From the NCBI RefSeq assembly GCF_014651775.1, contig NZ_BMXN01000015.1, positions 1-64,000 on the forward strand: a stretch of 64,000 bases of DNA, written 5' to 3'. Of the stretch, positions 1 through 9,189 are shown one piece after another; within the stretch, counting starts at the first letter, position 1; each line of letters begins with the position of its first letter. The DNA comes from Vreelandella hamiltonii (lineage in GTDB: Bacteria; Pseudomonadota; Gammaproteobacteria; Pseudomonadales; Halomonadaceae). The position numbers and the translations under genes are program-made. The notes under the pieces are model-generated. The model was not told the origin of the DNA. It ran no database searches and worked only from the letters and a program-made list of their open reading frames with translations.

Positions 1-130
1 TGTTGGGCATGGCACTGTCTGGGTGAATGGCGATAATGGCTATATTGCCATGCAGGTCAGTGGGTTAGAAGTGCTTCCGGGGGCCGGTCTCACGGATTCA
101 GGTTTATTTATAGCAGCTTTACTTATCTAG
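1..130 (+). CDS. C-terminal end of an unidentified protein (partial)
   Basis: The second forward frame is open from the window edge to a TAG at 128-130, giving about 42 residues rich in Gly, Val and Leu that end in a hydrophobic stretch. The composition resembles the tail of a large repetitive or secreted protein, but no family is recognisable from so little sequence. The AT-rich stretch that follows suggests the reading frame really ends here. It could also be a chance open frame. Confidence 0.35.
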   Translation, partial: VGHGTVWVNGDNGYIAMQVSGLEVLPGAGLTDSGLFIAALLI

Positions 131-414
131 ATCTTACTTACATCAATGATTATTTAAAATACAAAACGCATCAAAAGACTGTCAAAGAGAAAACTTTAAA
201 AAACTTAAGAAACAATACCGGATGACAACTTATAACATAACAATGTTTATTATTTAATAAAACTTACCATCATACCCTTACTTCACCAAAAACCTAGACA
301 TGAATTAAATAACACTGTCAACTTATTTTTAACAATCAAATCAATAGTAAACAACTATCATGTTAATTCCCTCTAATATGCCAATCCAGGCATATGGGAA
401 CATGGAGGTTGACT
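131..414. other. AT-rich intergenic region before the first chemoreceptor gene
   Basis: About 280 bases, clearly richer in A and T than the rest of the window, with many A and T runs. It must hold the promoter of the first chemoreceptor gene. I see no good match to the sigma28 -10 element GCCGATAA that is visible before the third receptor gene, and no small gene with a convincing ribosome binding site. Confidence 0.5.
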
Positions 415-2085
415 ATGAAAAACATATCCGTCAAAAGAATGATAGGAACGGCATTATTAGTACTGCTAGGCATGGTTGTCATTCTCGGAGGCATGGGGAT
501 CAAAGAAGAGAGAGAGGCAGCAGAGACACTCACTGAAATTAACCAAATAAGCGCTCAACAGGCAAGTGCTGCCAATAGGTCTGAAACGAACCTCATGGAG
601 GTACGTGTTCGTCTGGAGAGAATGGTGCAGCATTATCGAAACTTGCGACAAGATAGAGCCGAAAACGCTCTTCGTGAAGCACTCCACAGCCTCTCCAGGG
701 CAGATGCCCGTATTCAATCACTAAGCAGTATCGTTTTGACAGAAGGAATCGAAAGACGCCTGCTGATAGACAACATTCTCAGTGCTTATGGGTTCGTTGT
801 GACCGATGCGTTACGTGCAGACCTGAATAATAGCCACTTCGAGGCCATTGAACAGCAGCTAGACCCAATCAATGAAAGATTTTCTCGCTTTAGCGATGCA
901 GTCGAGGAGTTTAATGGCTATGCGATGGATAGAGGAAATCAAGCTCACGCTAAAGCGGTACGAGATGGTCTGATTTTCTCCATTGTCGTTGGCACATTGG
1001 TAGTACTTGCTATCAGTCTGTATGTCGTAATGCAGATGACCCTGAACCGTCACCTCATTGCACCATTACAACGAGCGGTGCAGATTTGTGAAAACATTGC
1101 CAAGGGCGACCTGACCAGCCATATCGAAGCCCGTGGACGCAATGAGATGGGCCGCTTGTATAGCGCCATGGACGATATGCAGGAGCGTCTGGAAGAGATG
1201 ATTGGCACGCTGAACCAGAGCAGTTCCGCCGTGGCCAGCAGTTCACAGCAAATCGCCAGCGGCAGTCAGGACCTGGCATCGCGCACCGAGCAGCAAGCCG
1301 CCGCCCTGCAACAAACCGCCGCCAGCATGGACGAGATCTCTTCCATCGTGCGCCAGAATGCCGATACCGCAAGCCAAGCGGAGCTGTTGACCCAGGATGC
1401 ATCACGCAAAGCCGAAACGGGCCAGCATAAATCGCAGCAAACCAGCCAGTTGATGCACGGTCTGGAAGAAAGCTCCAAACGGGTCAATGAGATCATTCAA
1501 GTGATCGACTCCATCGCCTTCCAGACCAATATCCTGGCCCTGAATGCCTCCGTGGAAGCAGCCCGTGCAGGCGAACATGGTCGTGGCTTTGCCGTCGTGG
1601 CCAGCGAAGTGCGCTCGCTGGCCACCAAAACCTCCAACTCCTCGAAAGAAATTCGCACCATGATCGAAGATATCTCCCAGCGCATCGTGGAAGGAGCCAA
1701 TCAGGCTCAGCAAAGCGGCGAAAGCATGGAGGAGATCAACCAGGCGATTCTGCGCGTCACCGACATGATGCAGGAGCTGGCCCTCTCGGCCAAGGAGCAG
1801 GAAGCCGGCATCAGCCAGATCAGCACCGCCGTCTCGCAGATGGATTCCGCCACACAGGAGAATGTCTCACTGGTAGAAGAGACCAGCACTGCCTCCGCCT
1901 CATTGCAGGACGAAGCCTCACGACTGGCCGAGCTGGTCAGCGAGTTCAAACTCAAACGCGCCAGCGAGCACCACGCCAACACCGGACTCCCGCTGTCGGT
2001 ACAGCGAGCGTTCCAGGTCGCCTCAGCGCCTAAACTAGCATCTCCTACCCACCGCCCCACCACCCCAGAATGGGAAGCGTTTTAA
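415..2085 (+). CDS. Methyl-accepting chemotaxis protein (receptor 1 of a tandem array)
   Basis: Membrane chemoreceptor of 556 residues that would pass ligand information to CheA/CheW. A short cytoplasmic head is followed by a first membrane segment (about 9-29), a Tar-like periplasmic four-helix ligand domain, a second membrane segment (about 187-208), HAMP (about 209-262) and a long signalling helix pair. Its tip is the canonical [20 protein letters not shown] stretch. The chain ends in EWEAF, resembling the NWETF tether that binds CheR. I start at 415 rather than at the upstream in-frame ATG at 394. A GGAGG precedes 415, and the resulting MKNISVK matches the starts of the next two receptors. 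The ligand-domain DNA is noticeably AT-richer than the signalling half. The ligand is unknown. Confidence 0.95.
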   Translation: MKNISVKRMIGTALLVLLGMVVILGGMGIKEEREAAETLTEINQISAQQASAANRSETNLMEVRVRLERMVQHYRNLRQDRAENALREALHSLSRADARIQSLSSIVLTEGIERRLLIDNILSAYGFVVTDALRADLNNSHFEAIEQQLDPINERFSRFSDAVEEFNGYAMDRGNQAHAKAVRDGLIFSIVVGTLVVLAISLYVVMQMTLNRHLIAPLQRAVQICENIAKGDLTSHIEARGRNEMGRLYSAMDDMQERLEEMIGTLNQSSSAVASSSQQIASGSQDLASRTEQQAAALQQTAASMDEISSIVRQNADTASQAELLTQDASRKAETGQHKSQQTSQLMHGLEESSKRVNEIIQVIDSIAFQTNILALNASVEAARAGEHGRGFAVVASEVRSLATKTSNSSKEIRTMIEDISQRIVEGANQAQQSGESMEEINQAILRVTDMMQELALSAKEQEAGISQISTAVSQMDSATQENVSLVEETSTASASLQDEASRLAELVSEFKLKRASEHHANTGLPLSVQRAFQVASAPKLASPTHRPTTPEWEAF

Positions 2086-2118
2086 CGACCACGTTATAAC
2101 ATCGACTTAAATAATTAA

Positions 2119-2146
2119 GGGGAGCCTAACATGGCTCTCCTTTTTT
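2119..2146 (+). terminator. Rho-independent terminator after receptor 1
   Basis: An 8-bp stem (GGGGAGCC with GGCTCTCC, one G-T pair) with a 6-base loop is followed directly by six T. It lies 33 bases after the stop codon. Confidence 0.85.
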
Positions 2147-2164
2147 ATTTTAATCTTTTCACCC

Positions 2165-2191
2165 TCAAACGCTTTACTATCAATACGACAA
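2165..2191 (+). promoter_or_regulatory. Possible sigma28 (FliA) promoter of receptor 2
   Basis: TCAAACGC, 11 bases, then TACGACAA. This resembles the flagellar sigma28 pattern TCAAGTTT-N11-GCCGATAA (4/4 in TCAA, 5/8 in the -10). It is a weaker match than the one before receptor 3 and is offered as a candidate only. Confidence 0.3.
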
Positions 2192-2266
2192 AATCTAAAG
2201 TCACGCCCCCTATAACTAAAATAAATCTATACAAATCTGACCAAGCAATTACTCTAGGAAAAAGAA

Positions 2267-3940
2267 ATGATCAAGAACATGTCCGTCAAATTCGCAGTGG
2301 CGGGGGCCTTGGCTGCGTTACTCATTGCGCTGTTAATCATTGCTGCTGCAGGCATTATTGGTGAGAGAAGTGCAGTACGTAATTTAAACTACGTCAATGA
2401 AATAGCGGCTCACCAAATCACCTATATCAATCGTACCGAAGTCAACCTGATGGAAATACGTATCCGTCTGGCGCGCTTTGGTGAGTACTCACGTACTGGT
2501 GAACACCAGGCAGCTCAAGAGTCATTGCGTCTGGCGCAAAATGCGTTGGTGTTGGCAGACAGCCGTCTCAAGGAATTACTTAGCACCGACATTCCCCAAG
2601 GCGACCCACGCAGCACCCTGTTGAATTCGTTCGAGAGCTTGTTTCATCAGGTTCTCAATAGTGACTTCAGAAGCGACTTGAGCAGTGCCAACGTCAATGC
2701 GCTCATGGAGCACCGAGAGCGCATCAATCAACAGTTCGATGCCATCACTGAAACCGTTGGCCTTTTCAACGACTTGGCTCAGGGAGTATCGAACGACGTG
2801 ATTGCCGATACGGAGCGCTTCAGCCTGTTCATTACCGTGCTGAGCTGTATTCTTATCGCACTGGCTATCGGGATTTACATTTCGGTACAGATAGGCATCA
2901 ATAAACTGGTCGTTGGCCCCCTAAAGCGGGCGGGTACTGTCTGTGAAAGTATCGCCAAAGGCGACCTGACCAACACCATCGAGTCTCGCGGTAATAATGA
3001 AATTGGACAGCTCTATCGAGCATTGCAAAACATGCAGAGCCAGCTGCAAGCCATGGTAGGCACCCTTTCCCAAAGCAGCGCAGCCGTGGCCAGCAGCTCT
3101 CAGCAAATCGCCAGCGGCAGCCAGGATCTGGCGTCGCGCACCGAGCAGCAGGCCGCCGCCCTGCAACAAACCGCCGCCAGCATGGACGAAATCTCCTCCA
3201 TCGTGCGCCAGAATGCCGATACCGCCAGCCAGGCGGAGCTGCTGACGCAGGATGCCTCCAAGAAAGCCGAAACGGGCCAGCATAAATCGCAGCAGACCAG
3301 CCAGTTGATGCACGGCCTGGAAGAGAGCTCCAAGCGGGTCAACGAGATCATTCAGGTGATCGACTCCATCGCCTTCCAGACCAATATTCTGGCCCTGAAT
3401 GCCTCCGTGGAAGCGGCCCGTGCAGGCGAGCATGGGCGAGGCTTTGCCGTCGTGGCCAGCGAGGTGCGCTCGCTGGCTACCAAAACCTCCAGCTCCTCGA
3501 AAGAAATTCGCACCATGATCGAGGATATCTCCCAGCGTATCGCGGAAGGCGCCAACCAGGCCCAGCAAAACGGCGAGAGCATGGAGGAGATCAATCAGGC
3601 GATTCTGCGCGTCACCGACATGATGCAAGAGCTGGCGCTCTCGGCAAAGGAGCAGGAAGCAGGCATCAGCCAAATCAGCACTGCCGTCTCGCAGATGGAT
3701 TCAACGACTCAGGAAAACGTGTCGCTGGTGGAAGAAACCAGCACGGCTTCAGCGTCCTTGCAGGCTGAAGCCTCACGCTTGGCCGAACTGGTAGGCGAGT
3801 TCAAACTCGAACGCGCCAGTCATCATCAGGCCAGCACCAGGCTCCCACCAGCGATAAAGCGAGCGTTTCAAGCAGCCCCGACACCGGCGTTGGCGTCTCC
3901 CGCCCACCGCTCGGCCACCCCGGAATGGGAAGCGTTTTAA
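2267..3940 (+). CDS. Methyl-accepting chemotaxis protein (receptor 2 of the array)
   Basis: Chemoreceptor of 557 residues with the same plan as its neighbours: membrane segment near the N-terminus (about 10-30), four-helix ligand domain, second membrane segment near 190-212, HAMP, signalling domain and an EWEAF tail. The ligand-binding half differs greatly from receptor 1. From the end of HAMP onwards the two proteins are almost identical residue for residue, and the DNA is nearly identical too. This points to recent duplication or gene conversion of the signalling half. An AGGA lies 10 bases before the ATG; an in-frame ATG four codons later is an alternative start. The gene has its own terminator, so each receptor is probably transcribed separately. 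Confidence 0.95.
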   Translation: MIKNMSVKFAVAGALAALLIALLIIAAAGIIGERSAVRNLNYVNEIAAHQITYINRTEVNLMEIRIRLARFGEYSRTGEHQAAQESLRLAQNALVLADSRLKELLSTDIPQGDPRSTLLNSFESLFHQVLNSDFRSDLSSANVNALMEHRERINQQFDAITETVGLFNDLAQGVSNDVIADTERFSLFITVLSCILIALAIGIYISVQIGINKLVVGPLKRAGTVCESIAKGDLTNTIESRGNNEIGQLYRALQNMQSQLQAMVGTLSQSSAAVASSSQQIASGSQDLASRTEQQAAALQQTAASMDEISSIVRQNADTASQAELLTQDASKKAETGQHKSQQTSQLMHGLEESSKRVNEIIQVIDSIAFQTNILALNASVEAARAGEHGRGFAVVASEVRSLATKTSSSSKEIRTMIEDISQRIAEGANQAQQNGESMEEINQAILRVTDMMQELALSAKEQEAGISQISTAVSQMDSTTQENVSLVEETSTASASLQAEASRLAELVGEFKLERASHHQASTRLPPAIKRAFQAAPTPALASPAHRSATPEWEAF

Positions 3941-3963
3941 GCTATTATCGAGCTTAGAAAACC

Positions 3964-3993
3964 AAGGGCCCGCACATGGCGGGCCCTTTTTTT
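3964..3993 (+). terminator. Rho-independent terminator after receptor 2
   Basis: A perfect 10-bp GC-rich stem (AAGGGCCCGC with GCGGGCCCTT) and a 5-base loop run into seven T, 24 bases after the stop codon. Confidence 0.92.
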
Positions 3994-4101
3994 ATTCAAA
4001 AACGATACGTCTTTCTCAAGCTGTTCAATAAAATTATTACAAAATAATTTTTCTATTAAAAATCAAAATCTTATAAAAGTAAAAAAATGTGACGTCCACT
4101 C

Positions 4102-4128
4102 TCATGATGCAACCAAATGTGCCGATAA
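4102..4128 (+). promoter_or_regulatory. Sigma28 (FliA)-type promoter of receptor 3
   Basis: TCATGATG, 11 bases, then a perfect GCCGATAA. This fits the flagellar/chemotaxis sigma28 consensus TCAAGTTT-N11-GCCGATAA, with a perfect -10 and 5/8 in the -35. The start codon of receptor 3 follows 63 bases later, so transcription with flagellar and chemotaxis genes is likely. Confidence 0.65.
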
Positions 4129-4191
4129 TGAGAAAGCAGGCCTCCCCTACCTGCCCTGACTCGATCCCCTATCGCACCTGAGAAGACCACC

Positions 4192-5865
4192 ATGCGAAAT
4201 ATCTCTGTCAAACACTCCCTGGCAGCGGTGCTTGCCCTGTTGCTGATCGCTCTACTGGCCATTGCCACGACGGGCATTCTTTCCAAACTCAGTGTGATGG
4301 AAAGCCTGCGCGAACTGGACGAGGTGGCAGCACAACAAGTTGCCGCGATTAACCGAACAGAAGTCAACCTGATGGAGATGCGCCTGCGCCTGGCTCGCTA
4401 CACCGCTTATGTGGATGAGGGAGCCACTGGCCAAGCGCAAGAAGCCCTTGAACTTGCCCGTGCCGCATTGGAGCGCGCGGATACGCGGTTCAGCGAATTT
4501 ACTGCCATTGAAGTGCCTCCCACGGCCATTCGGGCACCGCTGATTGCTGCCATCGTCGATTATTACCCGCGCATGATCAATGATGCCTTTCGCAATGATA
4601 TGGCGGCGGCCAACTTTACCGGCTTGGCGCAACATCGCGAGCGCTTCAATGCCGAATTCGATACCTTGACCGACTCGATCCGTGCGTTCAATAGCCGTGC
4701 GCAGGCGCTGGCTGCCGAAGAAATTGCCCAGGCTGAGCGCTTGCATCATTTAACCTTGATCTTCAGCGGCGCCTTGATTTTCCTGGCCATTGCCCTGTTC
4801 ATTGGCGTACAGATCGGGATCAATCGAATGATCGTACGCCCCTTGCAGCGGGCCGTTCAGCTGTGTGAAAACATCGCCCAGGGCGATTTGACCAGCGATA
4901 TCGAATTGCGGGGCAATAACGAGATTGGTCGCCTGTACAGCGCCATGCATGACATGCAGGCCAAGCTGCAAACCATGGTGGGCACCCTGGCCCAAAGCAG
5001 CAGCGCCGTTGCGGCCAGTTCGCGCCAAATCGCCGGAGGCAGCCAGGATCTTGCCTCACGCACCGAACAGCAGGCCGCTGCCCTTCAGCAGACCGCCGCC
5101 AGCATGGATGAAATTTCGTCCATCGTGCGCCAGAACGCCGATACCGCTTCGCAGGCAGAACGCTTGACCCAGGACGCCTCGAAAAAAGCCGCGAATGGCA
5201 AGCAGGAGTCCGAGCAGACCAGCCTGCTCATGCGTGACCTGGAAAGCAGCTCGCAAAAGGTCAATGAAATCATTCAGGTCATCGACTCCATTGCTTTCCA
5301 GACCAACATCCTGGCATTGAATGCCTCGGTAGAAGCCGCCCGAGCCGGCGAGCACGGGCGCGGCTTTGCGGTCGTGGCCAGCGAAGTACGCTCGCTGGCC
5401 ACCAAGACGTCGAACTCCTCGAAAGAAATTCGCACCATGATCGAGGATATCTCTTCGCGCATTGCCGATGGCGCCGATCAAACGCTGAAAAATGGCGAAA
5501 GCATGGAGGAGATCAACCAGGCCATCGTGCGGGTCAACGACATGATGCAAGAGCTGGCGTTGGCGGCCAAAGAGCAAGAGTCAGGCATCAGCCAGATCAG
5601 CACCGCCATCGCCGAGATGGACTCCGCCACCCAGGAGAACGTCTCGCTGGTGGAAGAGACCAGCACGGCCTCGGCGTCGCTGCAAGATGAAGCCTCTCGA
5701 CTGGCAGAACTGGTGGCAGCTTTCCGGCTGCATCATTCAACGCAACGCGCCAGCCACACGCTCCCGACGTCTCGCCCGGCTCCGCGGCTACGCCAAGCCG
5801 CCACGAGCGCCCCATCATCCAAGCGCCCCACTTCGCACGCCGAGCCGGAATGGGAAGAGTTTTAA
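4192..5865 (+). CDS. Methyl-accepting chemotaxis protein (receptor 3 of the array)
   Basis: Third receptor of the array, 557 residues, starting MRNISVKHS like its two neighbours. It has a first membrane segment (about 10-30), a four-helix ligand domain carrying the same [21 protein letters not shown] helix as receptor 2, a second membrane segment, HAMP and a signalling domain with the canonical hairpin tip. It ends in EWEEF, a CheR/CheB tether-like tail. It is more diverged from receptors 1 and 2 than they are from each other, so it is the older copy. It is preceded by a sigma28-type promoter, which supports co-regulation with the motility genes. Confidence 0.95.
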   Translation: MRNISVKHSLAAVLALLLIALLAIATTGILSKLSVMESLRELDEVAAQQVAAINRTEVNLMEMRLRLARYTAYVDEGATGQAQEALELARAALERADTRFSEFTAIEVPPTAIRAPLIAAIVDYYPRMINDAFRNDMAAANFTGLAQHRERFNAEFDTLTDSIRAFNSRAQALAAEEIAQAERLHHLTLIFSGALIFLAIALFIGVQIGINRMIVRPLQRAVQLCENIAQGDLTSDIELRGNNEIGRLYSAMHDMQAKLQTMVGTLAQSSSAVAASSRQIAGGSQDLASRTEQQAAALQQTAASMDEISSIVRQNADTASQAERLTQDASKKAANGKQESEQTSLLMRDLESSSQKVNEIIQVIDSIAFQTNILALNASVEAARAGEHGRGFAVVASEVRSLATKTSNSSKEIRTMIEDISSRIADGADQTLKNGESMEEINQAIVRVNDMMQELALAAKEQESGISQISTAIAEMDSATQENVSLVEETSTASASLQDEASRLAELVAAFRLHHSTQRASHTLPTSRPAPRLRQAATSAPSSKRPTSHAEPEWEEF

Positions 5866-5915
5866 TCGCCGCCTCGTCCAGGGCGTTCTAGCGGCATCGC
5901 GCTATCGATAACCCC

Positions 5916-5944
5916 ATGACGCAGGCCAGGTAGGCCTGCGTCAT
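5916..5944 (+). terminator. Strong inverted repeat after receptor 3
   Basis: A perfect 12-bp stem (ATGACGCAGGCC with GGCCTGCGTCAT) and 5-base loop, 50 bases after the stop. There is no clear T run after it, so it may act as a transcript end or stabiliser rather than a classical terminator. Confidence 0.5.
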
Positions 5945-5953
5945 TGCCCTGCT

Positions 5954-5982
5954 CTATCGTACAAAAATTAAAATTGCGATAG
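5954..5982 (+). promoter_or_regulatory. Dyad in the promoter region of the diguanylate cyclase gene
   Basis: CTATCG and CGATAG form an inverted repeat separated by 17 AT-rich bases, about 40 bases before the start codon. It could be an operator; no protein can be named. Confidence 0.25.
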
Positions 5983-6023
5983 GGTAGTCCTTTTCCGCTG
6001 CTGACTGCCTCCCTGGCTTCCCC

Positions 6024-7679
6024 ATGCCGACACCCTACACTTCGTTACGCCGCCTGCCGCTTCGCACACGCATCATCGGCTTGATTACGGCGCTCGTCTT
6101 TACCATCACGCTGTTGCTGAGCTGGGTCGCCTCTCGCGAAGCCGCGTTTCATCTGGAACGTCAGATTGGTGACGCCAGTGCCAACACGGCGTATCAAATG
6201 GCAGATAAGTTGAGCCGCAGCATGGATGCTCGCATCAAGGAGGTGCAGTTACTCCTGGGCATTCGTGACGCCATGGGGAATCCCGATGCCCCGTTGACAC
6301 GCCTCCAACTCGAACAGCTACAGCGCAACTACGAGGTGACCTCATGGATTGGCGTGACCGACGCGCAGGGTATGGTCGTCGCTGCCACAGGAGGCATTCT
6401 CGAAGGCCAATCCATTGCGGCACGGCCGGTGTTCATGGAAGGCCGACAAGCCCTCTGGATTGGCGACGTACATGAGGCTGTCCTGCTGGCCCAACTGCTG
6501 CCCAATCCCAGCGGCGAGCCGATCAAGTTCGTGGATATCGCGGCACCGCTGCTCAATGGGCAAGACCAGCTACTTGGGGTCTTGGCCGTGCACCTCAGTT
6601 GGGATTGGGCGGCACAGGTAAAAGCCTCGATGTTCACCCCCGCCCTGCGTGAACAGCAAACGGATCTACTACTGCTTTCTGAAGAGGGTTCTGTGATTCT
6701 GGGCCCCCCTGACCTGCTGGGGGAAACGCTCACGTTTGCCTCGGCAAGTAGCACGATGTCCAGTGCTACTTGGGACATTGAAACCTGGCCCGATGGGAAA
6801 GATTACGTGACGGGCATGGCCCCTAGCCAAGCATTTGGCGCTTTTCCTGGACTGGGGTGGAGCGCCATTAGCCGTCAGCCAGTAGAGGCGGCCTTCGTCC
6901 CTGTGGCCCGCTTACAAGAGCTCATTCTAGGCACCGGTTTACTCATGGCGCTGATGTTTTCAATTATCGGCTGGATTCTGGCGGCTCGCTTAGTGGCCCC
7001 GTTAACGCGCCTGGCCCGTTCAGCCGATCATATTCAAACGGCCCAAAGCCGCTGTGCCATCGAGATCGAAACGGGCTCACCTGAGCTGGAGCGCCTCTCC
7101 ACCTCGATCCGCAAAATGGTCGAGCGCCTGCAGGACCAGCACCAGACCATCAATCAACTGGCGGACCTGGTGAATACCGACCCATTGACCGGCTTGCCCA
7201 ATCGCGCCTTTCTGAATCAGTACTTGCAGCATGCCCAGCCGGAGGCCCAACGCCAACAGCAGAGCCTGGTCATGCTGATGTTCGACCTGGACGGCTTCAA
7301 GAACGTCAACGATACACTGGGGCATCATGCGGGTGATCTACTGCTGATCGAAATCACCCAGCGTTTGAGGGCTACCTTGCGCAGTGGTGATGTGGTCGCC
7401 AGGCTGGGCGGCGATGAGTTCCTCATGGTCATCAAGAGCACTCCAGAAAACAGTCACTCTCTGGCCGAGGAAGTAAGCCAGCGCTTACTCACTCAAATCG
7501 CACTGCCTATCGAATTGCCCGGCAACATGACCACCCAAGTCGGTTGCAGCCTGGGCGCTGCGGTGTGGCCTGAGCATGGCATGGACATTCAACAGGTCAT
7601 ACGCCATGCCGACAACGCACTGTATCAGGCCAAGCATCAGGGCAAACATCGCCTGGTCATTTATCGACCTGATCAGTAA
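6024..7679 (+). CDS. Membrane-bound diguanylate cyclase (sensor-HAMP-like-GGDEF)
   Basis: Predicted to make cyclic di-GMP from two GTP in response to an extracytoplasmic signal; 551 residues. A first membrane segment (about 17-35) and a second (about 298-320) enclose a periplasmic sensor of about 260 residues that looks like a double Cache domain. A HAMP-like linker and a GGDEF domain follow. The active-site GGDEF is intact at 462-466. An RxxD product-inhibition site (RSGD, 453-456) lies five residues before it, so the enzyme is probably active and feedback-inhibited. It follows the receptor array, so a motility-related role is plausible. Its 3' end overlaps the convergent DUF1415 gene by 23 bases. 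Confidence 0.92.
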   Translation: MPTPYTSLRRLPLRTRIIGLITALVFTITLLLSWVASREAAFHLERQIGDASANTAYQMADKLSRSMDARIKEVQLLLGIRDAMGNPDAPLTRLQLEQLQRNYEVTSWIGVTDAQGMVVAATGGILEGQSIAARPVFMEGRQALWIGDVHEAVLLAQLLPNPSGEPIKFVDIAAPLLNGQDQLLGVLAVHLSWDWAAQVKASMFTPALREQQTDLLLLSEEGSVILGPPDLLGETLTFASASSTMSSATWDIETWPDGKDYVTGMAPSQAFGAFPGLGWSAISRQPVEAAFVPVARLQELILGTGLLMALMFSIIGWILAARLVAPLTRLARSADHIQTAQSRCAIEIETGSPELERLSTSIRKMVERLQDQHQTINQLADLVNTDPLTGLPNRAFLNQYLQHAQPEAQRQQQSLVMLMFDLDGFKNVNDTLGHHAGDLLLIEITQRLRATLRSGDVVARLGGDEFLMVIKSTPENSHSLAEEVSQRLLTQIALPIELPGNMTTQVGCSLGAAVWPEHGMDIQQVIRHADNALYQAKHQGKHRLVIYRPDQ

Positions 7680-8244
7680 AACAGCGCTGCCACTGCTGCT
7701 CCAGCGCGTCCTGGCCCATCTCGGTGAGGTAAGTGATGTTGCGTTCCGGAATGGCCGCCGTATCGCCGTAGAACTCGATGGCTTTTTCCACGCTGGCTTC
7801 GCGTAATACGTGGATCATCGGGTACGGCGAACGATTGGAGTAGTTGGCAGCCTCGTCGGGGGCGGCATCGGCGAAGCAGTAATCGGGGTGGAACGTCGCC
7901 AGTTGATACACGCCCTCATAGCCCAGCTGTTCCAATAGCTGTTCCGCCAGTTCCACGAAGTCCAGGTAGTGGTCGAAGCTTTTGAACAGCGTGGGAAACA
8001 CCAGCAGGCTGGTTTCTGCCTCTGGGTGGGCATCCAGCCACTCGAACTCGGCGACCAGCTCCTCCAGCGCAATATCCACCTTTTTGGAGCGCACGACTTC
8101 CACACGCACCGCCTCGCGCTCCAATTCACGCTTGGCAAAGGGGCAGATATTGTGCCCGACGATGAAGTTGGCCACCCAAGTGAGCGTCTGGGCAACGACC
8201 AGGGCATCGTCAGCGTGATGCGAAGCAGAGGAAGCGGTATCCAT
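7657..8244 (-). CDS. DUF1415 family protein
   Basis: A 195-residue soluble protein with no signal peptide. It matches DUF1415 in length and in its conserved segments: a CPFAKRE motif near residue 34, an FPTLFKSFDHYLDF stretch and an FHPDYCFAD stretch. The function of the family is unknown. The Cys-Pro near the start and the repeated His/Asp motifs are the conserved features. An AGGA lies 8 bases before the ATG. It stands alone and converges on the diguanylate cyclase gene, with overlapping 3' ends. Confidence 0.9.
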   Translation of the reverse strand: MDTASSASHHADDALVVAQTLTWVANFIVGHNICPFAKRELEREAVRVEVVRSKKVDIALEELVAEFEWLDAHPEAETSLLVFPTLFKSFDHYLDFVELAEQLLEQLGYEGVYQLATFHPDYCFADAAPDEAANYSNRSPYPMIHVLREASVEKAIEFYGDTAAIPERNITYLTEMGQDALEQQWQRCFTDQVDK

Positions 8245-8305
8245 AAAGCTATTCCTAAAAACGATTCTTAAAAACGATCCCTAACACTCTTTTGGAACCC
8301 AGCCA

Positions 8306-8974
8306 TCAGGCATGCTGGTGGTATCGCGCCAGCGCGACTTCGTAGGATTTGTGGATATGGTCGTCCATTAATGCCCGCGCAGCAACCGCATCTCGTTTCA
8401 GGGCAAGCTCTACCAGCTGATGGTGCTGATCGTCCAGTTCCTGACGGATGGTGGGCATTTTCGGGCCTAGCCGACGGTAGCGATCGAACTGGTCGTGCAA
8501 CTGCTCGATGAAGCGCAGCAGCCACACCGAACCGCAGGGCGCCACCAGCGTGCGGTGAAACTGGGTGTGCAGTCGCTCCCACTCTTCTACCTTGTCCAGT
8601 GTGAGGTCCGCGCGTTTGAGGCGGTGTGCCGCCGCCAGTAGATCGGCTTCCCATACCGCATCTCCGTGGGCAATGGCACGCTCCAGCGCCATGCCTTCGA
8701 GCTCGGTGCGCATCCGAGCAATGTCGTCCAGCTCTTCTCGGGAGAGCTTGGGTACTCTGAAGCCACGCTGATTCTCCTGAATCAGCAGGCCATAGGCTGC
8801 CAGCTTGTTCAAGGCTTCACGTAGTGGGCTCAGCCCCACCTGATACTGCTCCTTGAGCGCATTGATGGCCAGCTTCTCCCCTGCCGCAAAACGCCCCGCG
8901 ACCAAATCACGGCGCAAAACGTCGTAAATGGAGCCAGGCACTTTCTCTGCGGAGAGCTGAATATGTTTGTTCAT
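8306..8974 (-). CDS. GntR/FadR-family transcriptional regulator, CsiR-like
   Basis: DNA-binding regulator of 222 residues. A winged helix (about 12-75, with a GLSPLREALNKLAAYGLL recognition region) is followed by an all-helical FCD effector domain (about 88-215). It has the Asp and His pattern that binds metal and small carboxylates in this family. Overall it resembles E. coli CsiR, whose effector is glutarate. I start at 8974, not 9031, because a GAGGA lies just before this ATG and the first 19 residues of the longer version are low-complexity. It is divergent from the CHR/tct/GGT genes and is their probable regulator. Confidence 0.9.
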   Translation of the reverse strand: MNKHIQLSAEKVPGSIYDVLRRDLVAGRFAAGEKLAINALKEQYQVGLSPLREALNKLAAYGLLIQENQRGFRVPKLSREELDDIARMRTELEGMALERAIAHGDAVWEADLLAAAHRLKRADLTLDKVEEWERLHTQFHRTLVAPCGSVWLLRFIEQLHDQFDRYRRLGPKMPTIRQELDDQHHQLVELALKRDAVAARALMDDHIHKSYEVALARYHQHA

Positions 8975-9034
8975 TACCGAGTCCTCAGGCAGGTTTTTCT
9001 CTGCATCGGTTGGCGAAGATGATGAGACCAAGTG

Positions 9035-9064
9035 TTGACGCCCCTCGACAGGCTCACCTATATT
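9035..9064 (+). promoter_or_regulatory. Sigma70-type promoter for the CHR/tct/GGT operon
   Basis: TTGACG, 18 bases, then TATATT. The predicted start of transcription is near 9071, leaving a leader of about 120 bases before the first CHR gene. It lies in the divergent region next to the GntR-type regulator gene, so operator sites for that regulator are expected here. I could not pick out a clean one. Confidence 0.5.
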
Positions 9065-9189
9065 CTATTTTAGACAAGATAATCGATTTTTTAACCTACA
9101 AACGATCAAAGAGTCATCCGCATGCCATTCGACCCCGCTTCGGCCTTTGCCACGCCGTCCTCGAAGACGTTTACACAGGCGTTCGACAC

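Noticed and set aside
9010..9189. N-terminal extension of the first CHR transporter gene
   Set aside because: The extra 60 residues are not membrane-like, contain the likely promoter and overlap the regulator's 5' region. Family members start at the MKQTALFW position.
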